Origin: an uncultured Oscillibacter sp.
Lineage (GTDB): Bacteria; Bacillota; Clostridia; Oscillospirales; Oscillospiraceae
Length of the DNA stretch: 45,832 bases
NCBI GenBank assembly: GCA_949959305.1
Contig: CATLJA010000006.1
Location: 1 to 45,832 of the forward strand
Direction: 5' to 3'
The notes beneath the pieces were generated by a model, which was not told the origin of the DNA, made no database searches, and saw only the letters and a list, made by a program, of their open reading frames with translations. Below are positions 24,642 to 32,965 of this stretch, in pieces (positions within the stretch are counted from its first letter, which is position 1; every line of letters starts with the position of its first letter). Position numbers and translations under genes: made by a program.

Positions 24642-25589
24642 TTAGGATTCCCCGGAATGTCCGCGGGGGGGGGGCGTTTGTCCGCTAACTGTGTCCTCTC
24701 CCAGAGACTCCCTGAGATTACGCATAAATAAACGATGAGGAACAGCAAAGTTGCCCGTGACGGTTTCACCGTCGGGAACGTCCTTTGTCACGACTGCGCC
24801 CAAGGATATTTTCACGTCATTTCCGATGGTTATGGCATTGGAAATAGTAGCGTTTACTCCAATCCAGAGACGGTCGCCCAAAACGCAGTTTCCACTGATC
24901 TCTGCCTCGGCCGCAATTAAACCGCGCTTTCCGATCACGGTACCGTGACCAACGAGCACGCCGTTATCAATCATAGAATAAGCGCCAATGCGGGTGATAT
25001 CAAGTTGAAGGGCACCACATTCGATATTGCAATTGCTTCCAATTTGCACCCCTTCTTCGATAATTGTATGCCCAGCATCTAAGCCAATAAAAGCGCGGTC
25101 CGATCCCTCCTTTATAACGGTGTAGCCCTGAGCTCCGATTACAGTTCCGCTGCAAATGCGTACATGGTCTTGAATAATGCTCCCCTCGTTAAGGACTACA
25201 AATGGCTGAAGCTCTACATATTTTCCAATCACTACATTGTAAGGGGCTACATAGGCCAGCGGGCTGACATAAGCAGTGGGGTCAATAATTGTGGGCCGCT
25301 TTTCTCCATGACGGACTAAATAATTGTGAAGCATAAAAAAAACTGCTTTTGGAGATTCCGTTACGACTACGCCGGCAATATGAGAAGGAATAGACGGCTG
25401 AATCTCCGGCGTACAGATTACACAGGAGACCCGGGAATTTTCCAGGGTATGCAAGTACTTGGATGCTTCTAAATAGGTCAGGGCCTTTTCCCCCCGGATG
25501 CGGGAGCACTGTTCTAAGGACGTAAATGTGCCGTCGGAAATTAGAGAACAAGTACACTCTATTTTTTTTAAATAATCAGACAACTTCAT
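24642..25589 (-). CDS. LpxD-like hexapeptide acyltransferase
   Basis: This 315-residue protein has an N-terminal alpha/beta domain (1-95) like the uridine-binding part of LpxD, then hexapeptide repeats from about 97 to 285 (PTAYVSPLAYVAPYNVVIG, AFIGLDAGHTIIEEGVQIGS, GRL-type turns ending [20 protein letters not shown]). LpxD makes lipid A in Gram-negatives; here, in a Gram-positive-type glycan locus, it more likely N- or O-acylates a nucleotide-linked sugar. It is one of three such proteins in the operon and overlaps the aminotransferase gene by 4 bp. Its DNA is more AT-rich than that of the neighbours on both sides, so it may be a separate acquisition. The C-terminal tail is low-complexity. 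Confidence 0.78.
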   Translation of the reverse strand: MKLSDYLKKIECTCSLISDGTFTSLEQCSRIRGEKALTYLEASKYLHTLENSRVSCVICTPEIQPSIPSHIAGVVVTESPKAVFFMLHNYLVRHGEKRPTIIDPTAYVSPLAYVAPYNVVIGKYVELQPFVVLNEGSIIQDHVRICSGTVIGAQGYTVIKEGSDRAFIGLDAGHTIIEEGVQIGSNCNIECGALQLDITRIGAYSMIDNGVLVGHGTVIGKRGLIAAEAEISGNCVLGDRLWIGVNATISNAITIGNDVKISLGAVVTKDVPDGETVTGNFAVPHRLFMRNLRESLGEDTVSGQTPPPRGHSGES

Positions 25590-26719
25590 AAGCTCAGTGC
25601 CTCCAGAACCGCGTCAATGACCTGCTGCTGTTCCGCTTCCTCCAGATAGGGGTGCATGGGCAGTGAGAAGGTCCGGGCGCAGTAATCGTCCGCGTTTTGG
25701 AAGGTCTCGCCGTACCGGGGCTCGTCCCGGAAGACCGGCAGGGCGTGCTGGGGCTTGGGGTAGTAAACCATGTTGGGAATGCCTTTTTCCGTTAGATGGG
25801 CGGTGATTTTATCCCGCTGGGCCGTGTCCTTCGCCAGCAGGGCGTACTGGGCCCAGGCGGAGACGCAGCCCTCCTCCACAAAGGGGGTGACGAGCTTTCC
25901 GGCGAAGGCGGCGTTGTAGCGCCCAGCCACCTCCTGCCGGCGGTCGATTTCATAGTCCCCCAGGGCCTTGAGCTTGGGCAGGAGGACGGCGGCCTGGAGG
26001 GTGTCCAGCCGGGAATTCATTCCCACGCGGACGTTATCGTATTTTCCGCCGGGGCCCTTGCCGTGGACGCAGAGGGAGCGGAACAGGGCGGCGGTTTCGT
26101 CGTCGTCGGTGAAGACCGCGCCGCCGTCGCCGTAGCAGCCCAGGGGCTTGGCGGGGAAAAAGCTGGTGGTGGCCACATGACCGAAGGCGCAGGCCCGCTT
26201 CCCGTGGTAGGACGCGCCGAAGCTCTGGGCCGCGTCCTCAATGAGGGTGAGGCCGTATTTTTCGCAGATGGGCTCCAGGGCGTCGTAGCCGCAGGGGTTC
26301 CCCAGGATGTCCACCGCCACCACGGCCTTCGGCCTCAGCTTCCCCTCCGCCAGGACGGCCTGGATCTGCCGCTCCAGGCTCTCGGGGCTGAGGCAGTAGG
26401 TGTCCGGCAGGATGTCACAGAAGACGGAGGCGGCCCCGAACATCTTGGACGGCTCCGTGGAGGAGATAAAGGTCATGTCCGGGCAGAAAACCGCGTCCCC
26501 CTTCCCTGCTCCGGCGGCCATAAAGGCCAGCTGGAGCGCGTCGGTGCCGTTGGCGCAGGTGACGCAGTGCTTCCGGCCCACGAAGGCGGCCAGCTGGGCC
26601 TCCAGCTCCTTTACCTGGGGCCCGCTGATGAACTGGGCGGCGTTGAGGACGCTTTGAATGCTGGAGTCGATTTCGGCTTTCAGGGCTTTGTACTGGGCTT
26701 TCAGGTCGATGAATTGCAT
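25586..26719 (-). CDS. wbpE: DegT/DnrJ aminotransferase, WbpE-type
   Basis: This 377-residue PLP enzyme of the DegT/DnrJ/EryC1/StrS family starts MQFIDLKAQYKALK, contains NGTDALQLA at 58-66, EDAAQSFGA at 161-169 and SFFPAKPLGCYGDGG with the PLP lysine at 191. SFFPxKxLGCYGDGG is typical of WbpE/WlbC, which install the 3-amino group on UDP-3-keto-GlcNAcA using glutamate. The presence of WbpA, B, D and I homologues makes this the best assignment. It lies 3 bp after the stop of the second LpxD-like gene and overlaps the start of the first. Confidence 0.88.
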   Translation of the reverse strand: MQFIDLKAQYKALKAEIDSSIQSVLNAAQFISGPQVKELEAQLAAFVGRKHCVTCANGTDALQLAFMAAGAGKGDAVFCPDMTFISSTEPSKMFGAASVFCDILPDTYCLSPESLERQIQAVLAEGKLRPKAVVAVDILGNPCGYDALEPICEKYGLTLIEDAAQSFGASYHGKRACAFGHVATTSFFPAKPLGCYGDGGAVFTDDDETAALFRSLCVHGKGPGGKYDNVRVGMNSRLDTLQAAVLLPKLKALGDYEIDRRQEVAGRYNAAFAGKLVTPFVEEGCVSAWAQYALLAKDTAQRDKITAHLTEKGIPNMVYYPKPQHALPVFRDEPRYGETFQNADDYCARTFSLPMHPYLEEAEQQQVIDAVLEALSL

Positions 26720-26722
26720 GGG

Positions 26723-27664
26723 TTATTCCTTCTTTCTTACCCCCTGCGGGGTCTGAGCTATGGGGCGGTCCGCCTTTTTAATAAGCGGTTTTGCGGGGTT
26801 TCCCGCCACGGTTTCGCCGGGAAGAACATCCTTCAAGACGACGGACCCCATCCCCACAAAGCCGTTTTCCCCTACGCTTGTCTGGTTTTTGATAACGCCG
26901 GTGGCAAAATAGGCGTTTTTTCCAAAACGGCAGGAGCCGTATAGCTGACTGCCGCAGATGAAAGCGGAGTCTTCTCCAATGATGCAGTTATGCCCCACAC
27001 GGACCTCCGCGTCGATCTTTGTGCCGCTTTCGATCACCGTGTCGTCGATAACGCCGCGGCTGACGCTGCAATTTTCCAAAATCGTAACCCGGTCGCCAAT
27101 GGTCACGCCGCCGAAGTGCTTGACCATGGTTTTTTTGTGGCGGGCATCCTCGGTGTAGCCGAAGCCGTCGTGTCCAATGACCGTGCCGGAGGCAATCTCG
27201 CAGCCTTTTCCAATCACAACCCGGTTCATAATAACCACATTATTCCAGATGACGGTGCCGTCCCCAATGGTAATATCCCCGTCCAGGGTGCAGTTATGGC
27301 CGATGTGGACGTTTTTTCCCAGCTTGACCTTGGGGGAAATGTAGGTGAACTGCCCCACGGCGGGCCGCTCCTCCGCCTGTCCGTAGAAGTGCTCGATGGA
27401 GGAGAAGAAGGCCCGTTTGCTCTCGGTTGTGCGGATGACGTTGGGAGCGGCTCCGGCGTTTACCTCCTCAGAGACGATTGCCAAGGCAACGCGGCTGAGG
27501 CCGAAGCCCTCCGGGATGTTCTTCTCGGCCTTAATCCAGGTAAAGGAGCCGGGCTTGTAGTGGGCCAGGGAAGAAAAGCCCTCCACGGCGGCCCCTTTGT
27601 CTCCGGCGAAGGTGAAGGGAATGCCCGCCCCGTTCAGGAAATTGAGAATCTCTGAAATCTTCAC
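26723..27664 (-). CDS. LpxD-like hexapeptide acyltransferase
   Basis: This 313-residue protein has the LpxD layout: an N-terminal domain with GDKGAAVEGFSSLAHYKPGSFTW-type strands (1-100), then a long left-handed beta-helix with NCTLDGDITIGDGTVIWNNV, GTVIGHDGFGY (the LpxD-type catalytic His segment), NCSVSRGVIDDTVIESG and SVVLKDVLPGETVAGNPAKP at the end. The HDGFGY block is intact, so activity is plausible. The acyl donor and sugar acceptor are unknown in this non-LPS setting. The gene overlaps the last codon of the deacetylase gene by 4 bp. Confidence 0.8.
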   Translation of the reverse strand: MKISEILNFLNGAGIPFTFAGDKGAAVEGFSSLAHYKPGSFTWIKAEKNIPEGFGLSRVALAIVSEEVNAGAAPNVIRTTESKRAFFSSIEHFYGQAEERPAVGQFTYISPKVKLGKNVHIGHNCTLDGDITIGDGTVIWNNVVIMNRVVIGKGCEIASGTVIGHDGFGYTEDARHKKTMVKHFGGVTIGDRVTILENCSVSRGVIDDTVIESGTKIDAEVRVGHNCIIGEDSAFICGSQLYGSCRFGKNAYFATGVIKNQTSVGENGFVGMGSVVLKDVLPGETVAGNPAKPLIKKADRPIAQTPQGVRKKE

Positions 27665-28403
27665 CCTATCTCATCCTCCTTTAAAATGGATTCCATATCC
27701 GTGATATTCTCCGCCATCTGCCCGTAGCGCTCCCGGCTTGCCGAGCGGACAAAGTCCCTCACGGTCCGGGAGATGTCCTGATCGTCCTTGTGATACCAGA
27801 AGGCGTGGGTCAGGATATGCAGGCGGTCATATGTACCGGAGCGGACGATATCCTCCACTGGTTCCCGCCACCTCCGGCGACTGTCGGAGAGATATTTGAA
27901 ATCATGGAAAAAAGTCTGGCCGTAGGAGTTTACAATGCCGGGGATGTCATAGTCTGCCTCCAGCGTGGCTTTCGACGGCCGGTGCATGGAAACGCAGGAA
28001 ACGCTCGGCGGGGTTCCCCGCCGAGGAGTGCGGACAGGAGTCCGCACTCCTTTATAATGTTTTGCACTACCCCGTCCGGCGGCAGGGCCGGGACGTAGGA
28101 CGCCTCGTCGAAGTGCAGGCCGATTTCGTGGCCCAGGGATTGAATGCGCCGGAGCTTCTCCAAGCCGTCCCGGGAGGCGGGGTTGTAGAAATCTGTCCTA
28201 AGCAGGACGAACCAGGTGGAGCGCACGCCCTCCTCCGCCTCAAGCTCCGCAAGGCGCACCGCCTGGGACAGGCTGTTGTCGATGTCGTGGCGGAGGATTA
28301 CGCAGCGGGGCTCGTCCTTGTAATCGTGGTAATTTCGGAAGGCATAGCCCCCATCCCGGAGCAGGGAAAGCAGGCCCCGGTACGCCTGGTAGGTAAATTC
28401 CAT
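27661..28403 (-). pseudogene. Polysaccharide deacetylase, single-base frameshift
   Basis: Two overlapping frames encode one protein of about 247 residues. The first (28403 to 27930) has the NodB-type start with ILRHDIDNSLSQA and GHEIGLHFDEASYVP. The second (open to 27661) continues with VSCVSMHRPSKATLE, FKYLSDSRRRWRE and YDRLHILTHAFWY. They meet in a palindrome around 28004-28025: one extra base in its G4 or C4 run joins the frames and gives a normal-length deacetylase. The start and stop of the joined gene overlap both neighbours in tight operon fashion, so the gene was intact until recently, or the base is a read error in a strong hairpin. The enzyme would remove N- or O-acetyl groups from the glycan. 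Confidence 0.82.
28004..28050. repeat. Two abutting perfect hairpins inside the deacetylase gene
   Basis: CTCGGCGGGG/CCCCGCCGAG with a 2-nt centre (28004-28025) directly abuts GGAGTGCGGAC/GTCCGCACTCC with a 4-nt loop (28025-28050). The frameshift lies in the first hairpin. The encoded stretch is the expected length for the family, so this is not obviously an insertion. Confidence 0.75.
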
Positions 28404-29641
28404 TATTTCTGAATCCCTTCTATGACGTTAAAAAGCTTTTCTGTAAGCTTTTTAAAATCGTATTCCTCCGCCGTTCCTCTGGCGGCCCGGCAAACCGCTT
28501 CATATTCCTCACGGGGAAGTTTGTACAGCTCCAGTACAGCCTTGGCGTAATCCTCCGCGCTGGAAGAAGATGCGGAGAAGCAACAGTGGGTGTGGCTTGC
28601 CGGATTATAGGCCATCTTTATGTTGGACAGTAAGGGCTTTCCGCTGGCCAGGTATTCAAAAAACTTATTTTGGCTATTGCCAAAGCGGTAGATTTCTGCG
28701 GCCTTCGGATCGTAGTTTACTAGGTTTACATTGCTTTTTGAGAGGATATAGGGGATATTTCGCTTATCCACCCGTCCCTTGAAACATAGGTTATTCAAGC
28801 CCCTCTCCCGGCGGGCTGCCTCCAATGATTCCAAATCATCTCCGGCACCATAAATTAGAAACCGGATTTGCGGATAATCTCGGAGCAGTTCTGCACATGC
28901 CAAAAGCTGGGAACCCCCGTTAGCCTTGCGGATGCTTCCGGTATAAATGAGCTTGAATGTGCCGGGGTCCTCCAAATCAGGATCATCCAGATGGAAGTGT
29001 TCCCGATCAGAATCGAATTGCTCCAAATCCACGCCGTTATTGATATAGAAGACCTTGGAGTGGGGAACAGCCTTCTCCCATTTCCGCTCCTTGATATAGT
29101 CGTAAGCGCCTTCCATGGTGAAGACCACAGCATCTGCTTTCCTGTAAATCCACTTTTCCAGACAGCGCAGGGCAAGGACTGCCGGGTTATGAGGACCCGC
29201 CATGCCGGCAACTACGATGCCCTCCGGCCAAAGATCCGCGATCTCCGCCACGCCCCGGCACTTGTACTTCCGAGCCAGGTGGATACCTACGGCGCAGGAG
29301 GTAGGGGGTATGGAGGTGGCAACGATGGCATCAGGGCGGGGGAATTTTTTGCACACTCCTGGTAGTTTCCAGGCAAATTCACAGATGTTATACACCCGCT
29401 TTAGGCCGTTGCCTTGGTAGTCCAAGCACTTGATATAGACATAGTGGACACCTTCCAACGTCTCCTCCCGCCAGTGGGAACCGTCGGTGATGAGGTTGAT
29501 GTCTGAGTTATGCACTGTACTGGCGGCAAAAATGGTAACCGTATGCCCCATCTCCATCAGGTGTTTTGCGAAATAGGTTTGCCGAGCCAGGGGGTAATAT
29601 TTCGGCGGCACGGCGTAATGATTGATCAGCCAGATATTCAT
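28403..29641 (-). CDS. GT4 glycosyltransferase, WbuB-like
   Basis: This 412-residue GT-B enzyme begins MNIWLINHYAVPPKYYPLARQ, the characteristic start of WbuB-type transferases that add a deoxy-amino sugar in O-antigen and EPS clusters. It contains AIVATSIPPTSCAVG near 105-120, ADAVVFTMEGAYDYI near 180 and FFEYLASGKPLLSN in the donor domain. The ATG at 29641 follows AAAGGAG. Its stop codon shares one base with the ATG of the deacetylase gene. A 117-nt spacer with no gene separates it from the sugar transferase gene. Confidence 0.88.
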   Translation of the reverse strand: MNIWLINHYAVPPKYYPLARQTYFAKHLMEMGHTVTIFAASTVHNSDINLITDGSHWREETLEGVHYVYIKCLDYQGNGLKRVYNICEFAWKLPGVCKKFPRPDAIVATSIPPTSCAVGIHLARKYKCRGVAEIADLWPEGIVVAGMAGPHNPAVLALRCLEKWIYRKADAVVFTMEGAYDYIKERKWEKAVPHSKVFYINNGVDLEQFDSDREHFHLDDPDLEDPGTFKLIYTGSIRKANGGSQLLACAELLRDYPQIRFLIYGAGDDLESLEAARRERGLNNLCFKGRVDKRNIPYILSKSNVNLVNYDPKAAEIYRFGNSQNKFFEYLASGKPLLSNIKMAYNPASHTHCCFSASSSSAEDYAKAVLELYKLPREEYEAVCRAARGTAEEYDFKKLTEKLFNVIEGIQK

Positions 29642-29758
29642 GTTTTCTCCTTTATGACGGCACATGGTCAGTTCCTGTTTGGCCCCATCCTGTTTTCTTA
29701 GCTGTCTGGTTTTGCCGCTTCTTCCGCTACGGAAAGGGGCTGCCGCAGAATTCCATTT

Positions 29759-30433
29759 TCATTTTACTGCCGGTTCCCGCTCCTCCTGGTCGGAGAGGAT
29801 TTCGCTGGCGGGAATCTGCTCGTTGATGAGGTCTACGGTGTTCTCCTGGGAGAGCACCACGGGAATGGTTTTGAAAAAAATTTCAGCGTCGATTTTGAAC
29901 CCGATATGCCGGACATAATAGACATCCAAGTCGTATTTCTCCTGAACAGCGATCATGTTCCTGCCGTGAATGGCCGTCCAGCTTGTGATCCCCGGGAGGA
30001 CTTCAAAGCGGATGAGCTGCTCCTCGGTGAACGTTTCCAGGTCATTAATGAGCTGAGGCCGGGGGCCAATCAGGCTCATCTCGCCCTTGAGAATGTTGAA
30101 AAGCTGGGGCAGCTCGTCGATGCTGGTTTTTCTCAGGATTCGCCCCGATTTGGTAATCCGTTCCTCATCGGACAACGGCACGCCGTTCCGCGTCGTTTCC
30201 ACCCGCATGGAGCGGAATTTATAAATAGAGAAAATCTTCTGATGATACCCTGGCCTGCGCTGGGAATAAATGGCTGGCCCAGGGGACTCCAGCTTCACCC
30301 AGAGCGCTGCCAACAGCATGATTGGCCACAGCAGGAGAAGCAGGAGCAGTGCGAAACAGACGTCAAACAGACGCTTATATTTTAAGTAACGTTTCTGACT
30401 GGCCGTCAGAACATCTTTGCTGATATAGGACAT
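29759..30433 (-). CDS. Phosphoglycosyl transferase (PglC/WcaJ-type initiating enzyme)
   Basis: This 224-residue monotopic enzyme moves a sugar-1-phosphate from a UDP-sugar to undecaprenyl phosphate, starting the repeat unit. A membrane helix lies at 22-48, followed by SPGPAIYSQRRPG, KFRSM at 72-76, RKTSIDELPQLFNILKGEMS with the catalytic Asp106-Glu107 pair, and GPRP at 123-126. Its short length matches PglC-type rather than full WcaJ/WbaP proteins. The ATG at 30433 follows AGGTGG. With PglF, PglE and PglD homologues in the locus, a bacillosamine-type sugar is a reasonable substrate, but this is inference. Confidence 0.9.
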   Translation of the reverse strand: MSYISKDVLTASQKRYLKYKRLFDVCFALLLLLLLWPIMLLAALWVKLESPGPAIYSQRRPGYHQKIFSIYKFRSMRVETTRNGVPLSDEERITKSGRILRKTSIDELPQLFNILKGEMSLIGPRPQLINDLETFTEEQLIRFEVLPGITSWTAIHGRNMIAVQEKYDLDVYYVRHIGFKIDAEIFFKTIPVVLSQENTVDLINEQIPASEILSDQEEREPAVK

Positions 30434-30482
30434 GTTGTAAACCACCTGTTATATGTTATCTTGCATTCCGCCGGCCTGGTGC

Positions 30483-31418
30483 TCAAAAGATGGAGCCTTT
30501 CTCTGGGTCAAATGTGCCTTCCCGGATTGGCTTTGCCGGAGCTCCGTACGCAACCCATCCATCCGGAATATCCTTGGTTGCGACAGAACCCATGCCCAGG
30601 GACGCGCGCTCCCCAACGCGTACATAATTCCCAACCATGCATCCGCCGGAAACCTGGGCCTGCCGCCCGGTAGAGGCGCTGCCAAACAGGAAGGCCGTTC
30701 CGACTACAATAGACTCCTCCCCTACGCTGACATTGTGGGAGATAAGGGCCAGGCTGTCAATCTTACAGCCCCTGTGCAGGACTGTGTCGTCAATGGCGCC
30801 CCGCTGAATTACCGCCAGCGCCCCGATCCGGACATCATCTTCAATCACGACGCCGCCGAATTGGGGCATGGGCACCGGGTGGCCCTCCCCATCCCGGTCT
30901 GTGGTCATGCCGTCCATACCGATTACCGTATTCTCCCGAATCCAGACCCGGTTTCCGATGTGGGTCCTCCCCAGGATCTTCACCCCCGGGCCGATGTAGC
31001 AGTCGTCCCCGATGGTAACCTCCCCGCCGATGTAGCAGCCCGGAAAAATCACGGCCCGCTCCCCAATTTTCGCCGTTTTGGCGATGTGGGAGCCGTTCCG
31101 CTCAAAGGTCTCCTCCAGCGCGGGAAGCCCGGTGATTCCATGCCGCCGGAAAAACCGGCAGTACTCCAAATGGGGATTCCGGCAGGGGCACACCGCGTTT
31201 TTTACGGAAATACTTTCCGGTACCTCCCAGCTATCCGGCCAGAAGACCAGACAGCCGGAGACAGACAAAAACACTTCCCGCCATTCCGGGTGCCCCTCCG
31301 TGAGGAACATAACCGCATGGTCCTTCGGGTGGTTAATCGACGCGGGACGGGTAACCCAGTAATCCGTTCCCGGAACATGGCCTCCAGTGTTAACACGGAA
31401 AAAGTGCAGATCCTCCAT
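30483..31418 (-). CDS. Hexapeptide acyltransferase with divergent N-terminus
   Basis: This 311-residue protein has a 110-residue N-terminal domain with no match I recognise and a left-handed beta-helix from about 115 to 295 (AVIFPGCYIGGEVTIGDDCYIG, TVIGMDGMTTDRDGEG, QRGAIDDTVLHRGCKIDSLA, ATKDIPDGWVAYGAPAKP). The helix resembles LpxD, but the LpxD-type HDGFGY block is replaced by MDGMTTD, so the usual catalytic His is missing and the activity may differ. It lies 11 bp after the PIG-L deacetylase gene, which could expose the amino group that this enzyme then acylates. Confidence 0.72.
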   Translation of the reverse strand: MEDLHFFRVNTGGHVPGTDYWVTRPASINHPKDHAVMFLTEGHPEWREVFLSVSGCLVFWPDSWEVPESISVKNAVCPCRNPHLEYCRFFRRHGITGLPALEETFERNGSHIAKTAKIGERAVIFPGCYIGGEVTIGDDCYIGPGVKILGRTHIGNRVWIRENTVIGMDGMTTDRDGEGHPVPMPQFGGVVIEDDVRIGALAVIQRGAIDDTVLHRGCKIDSLALISHNVSVGEESIVVGTAFLFGSASTGRQAQVSGGCMVGNYVRVGERASLGMGSVATKDIPDGWVAYGAPAKPIREGTFDPEKGSIF

Positions 31419-31429
31419 GCCTATCTCCT

Positions 31430-32089
31430 TTACCGGCTGTTTCTTTTAAGCCTGCGGACGGTCTTGAACGCTTCGGCAGAATCCATGCAGCACTGGTTTC
31501 CGAAAAAGTGCGCCGCATAACGGAGCGCGTCGCAGGAGCGGGGATGGGGATATTCCCGGACCTCACTGCGGTAACAGGAAAAGGCCTGAATCTTTTTCTC
31601 CAGCACGGCGCTGATGTCCACCCACGTATCCGGGACAAAACTATGGGGACAGCCCCACTCGCTGCTGCTCACCGTGTAAAAGGTGAGAAACTCCTCTATC
31701 CACGGGTCCAGGGGACGGAAAGCCACATTCGCGGCCTCAAACAGGAGCTGGTGGTCCCGGTTGATATCACCGCCGTACTGGCAGTAAACAACGTTGGGGT
31801 GCAGTTCCTCCGAGAGCTTTTCCAGCGGTGTAATCAGCTCTGTCAGCGTAAAGGTGTCCAGCCGCTGATCGGGAAAGCCCAAGGGATAGACCCGCTTCAC
31901 ACCCAAAATCTCTGCGGCCCGCTCCATGGCGGCCCGCTGCCCCATATCTTTTTGATACCGCAGGGATTCCCCCTCGCACATGATGGCGGAATACACATTG
32001 TCCCCAGCCGCGGCGTGAAGGGCGGCGGTTCCCGCTACGCCCAGCAGCTCGTCGTCCGGATGAGCGGCCACAATCAAAACGGTTTTCAT
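31430..32089 (-). CDS. PIG-L/LmbE family deacetylase
   Basis: This 219-residue zinc-dependent N-deacetylase has AAHPDDELLG at 8-17, the metal-binding AHPDDE motif, and DINRDHQLLFEAAN with the second metal-binding His near residue 110. Family members remove N-acetyl groups from GlcNAc-type sugars or small thiol precursors; the glycan setting favours a sugar substrate. The start has GAGGGAGAA at a good distance. A decayed sugar-transferase fragment lies between it and the methyltransferase gene upstream. Confidence 0.87.
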   Translation of the reverse strand: MKTVLIVAAHPDDELLGVAGTAALHAAAGDNVYSAIMCEGESLRYQKDMGQRAAMERAAEILGVKRVYPLGFPDQRLDTFTLTELITPLEKLSEELHPNVVYCQYGGDINRDHQLLFEAANVAFRPLDPWIEEFLTFYTVSSSEWGCPHSFVPDTWVDISAVLEKKIQAFSCYRSEVREYPHPRSCDALRYAAHFFGNQCCMDSAEAFKTVRRLKRNSR

Positions 32090-32126
32090 AGCAAGTCATT
32101 CTCCCTCGAAAGTCCTCTGTTTTCGG

Positions 32127-32228
32127 CAGCGCGGAGTAAGGCGGAGGACCTGCGGCGAACATGTCCCCTTTTAGAATTATCCATAACTGCGGCAACATAT
32201 CCAAGCTAGTAGTAGGACTTTGCGGCAA
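32127..32228 (-). pseudogene. Relic of a bacterial sugar transferase
   Basis: A 34-codon stretch reads SPTTSLDMLPQLWIILKGDM then a GPPP turn. This is the conserved catalytic segment of initiating sugar transferases (TSIDELPQLFNILKGEMS and GPRP in the intact gene at 30.4 kb), with Glu of the DE pair changed to Met and GPRP changed to GPPP. Nothing before or after continues the homology. It is the remains of a second initiating transferase gene, left between the methyltransferase and PIG-L genes. Confidence 0.75.
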
Positions 32229-32241
32229 ATCTTGCGCTTAA

Positions 32242-32949
32242 TCATTTTTTCGCAACGACTGAAATGATATATTTCGCGTTATCCGGAAGCAGACAGTCAA
32301 ATATCTGGTCAATCCGTCCTAAGAAACGCCGCTGCCTCTCGCTGCGTCCAAGCGTGCCCAAGAAACCGAAACATCGCCAACGCACGTCGGAAAAGTCTGA
32401 GCAGAACGCCTGAACTTCCGCTATAGTGATATACCGCCAGGAGTTCCATCGGTTAAACTTTTTGCGCAGAAATTGGTGAACCCGCGTTGCTGCCAGATTC
32501 TCGGCAAATACCAGATAGCCACCTGGCCTCAATGCCCGATACATATTTCGTACGGCAGCTTCCTGCGCAGCTTTGTTGTCACCATATCCAATCCCGCCCA
32601 ATACGCTTTTGAAGCAAACCACGTCGTATTCCTCTACAGCTTCTAATTCCACCGCATTTACCACCGCATAAGATACCCTACTTTCCAGGCCATATTTTTG
32701 ATGCAGTGGGCCGGCTGTTTCGCTCGGATTTGACAAATCCGAGCAGACTATACTTGTATAGTCTGCTATTCCCTCTTGCCCGGCACATCCAAACAAAAGG
32801 GAAAGCCCGCCGCTCCGGGCACCCACATCCAGCACCCGCAAAGATTTCCCTTGACAGATAGACGCGACATCCCAAAAATCAACCGCCCGCCGCCAGTTTA
32901 CCGTATCCCATTCTAGCACATCCTGCTGAAACTCCTTCGTCCACTTCAT
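32242..32949 (-). CDS. Class I SAM-dependent methyltransferase
   Basis: This 235-residue protein has motif I VLDVGARSGGLSLLF near 39-53, an acidic ribose-binding Asp in VCSDLSNPSE, a KSVLGGIGYGD block near 114 and RALRPGGYLVFAEN near 140. This is the standard small-molecule methyltransferase fold; in glycan loci such enzymes methylate sugars or lipid-linked intermediates. It lies 16 bp after the PglE-type aminotransferase gene. The DNA is less GC-rich than the aminotransferase gene before it. Substrate is unknown. Confidence 0.83.
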   Translation of the reverse strand: MKWTKEFQQDVLEWDTVNWRRAVDFWDVASICQGKSLRVLDVGARSGGLSLLFGCAGQEGIADYTSIVCSDLSNPSETAGPLHQKYGLESRVSYAVVNAVELEAVEEYDVVCFKSVLGGIGYGDNKAAQEAAVRNMYRALRPGGYLVFAENLAATRVHQFLRKKFNRWNSWRYITIAEVQAFCSDFSDVRWRCFGFLGTLGRSERQRRFLGRIDQIFDCLLPDNAKYIISVVAKK

Positions 32950-32965
32950 TCCTGTACTGTTCCTT

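Noticed and set aside
24642-25589. LpxD of lipid A synthesis
   Set aside because: No lpxA, lpxB, lpxC or other lipid A genes are visible and the setting is Gram-positive-like, so only the fold is claimed.
28004-28050. Programmed -1 ribosomal frameshift in the deacetylase gene
   Set aside because: The hairpins are present, but no X-XXY-YYZ slippery heptamer is found in the right frame before the junction.
28004-28050. Insertion of a small palindromic mobile element in the deacetylase gene
   Set aside because: The encoded stretch has the length expected for the family, so nothing seems to have been inserted.
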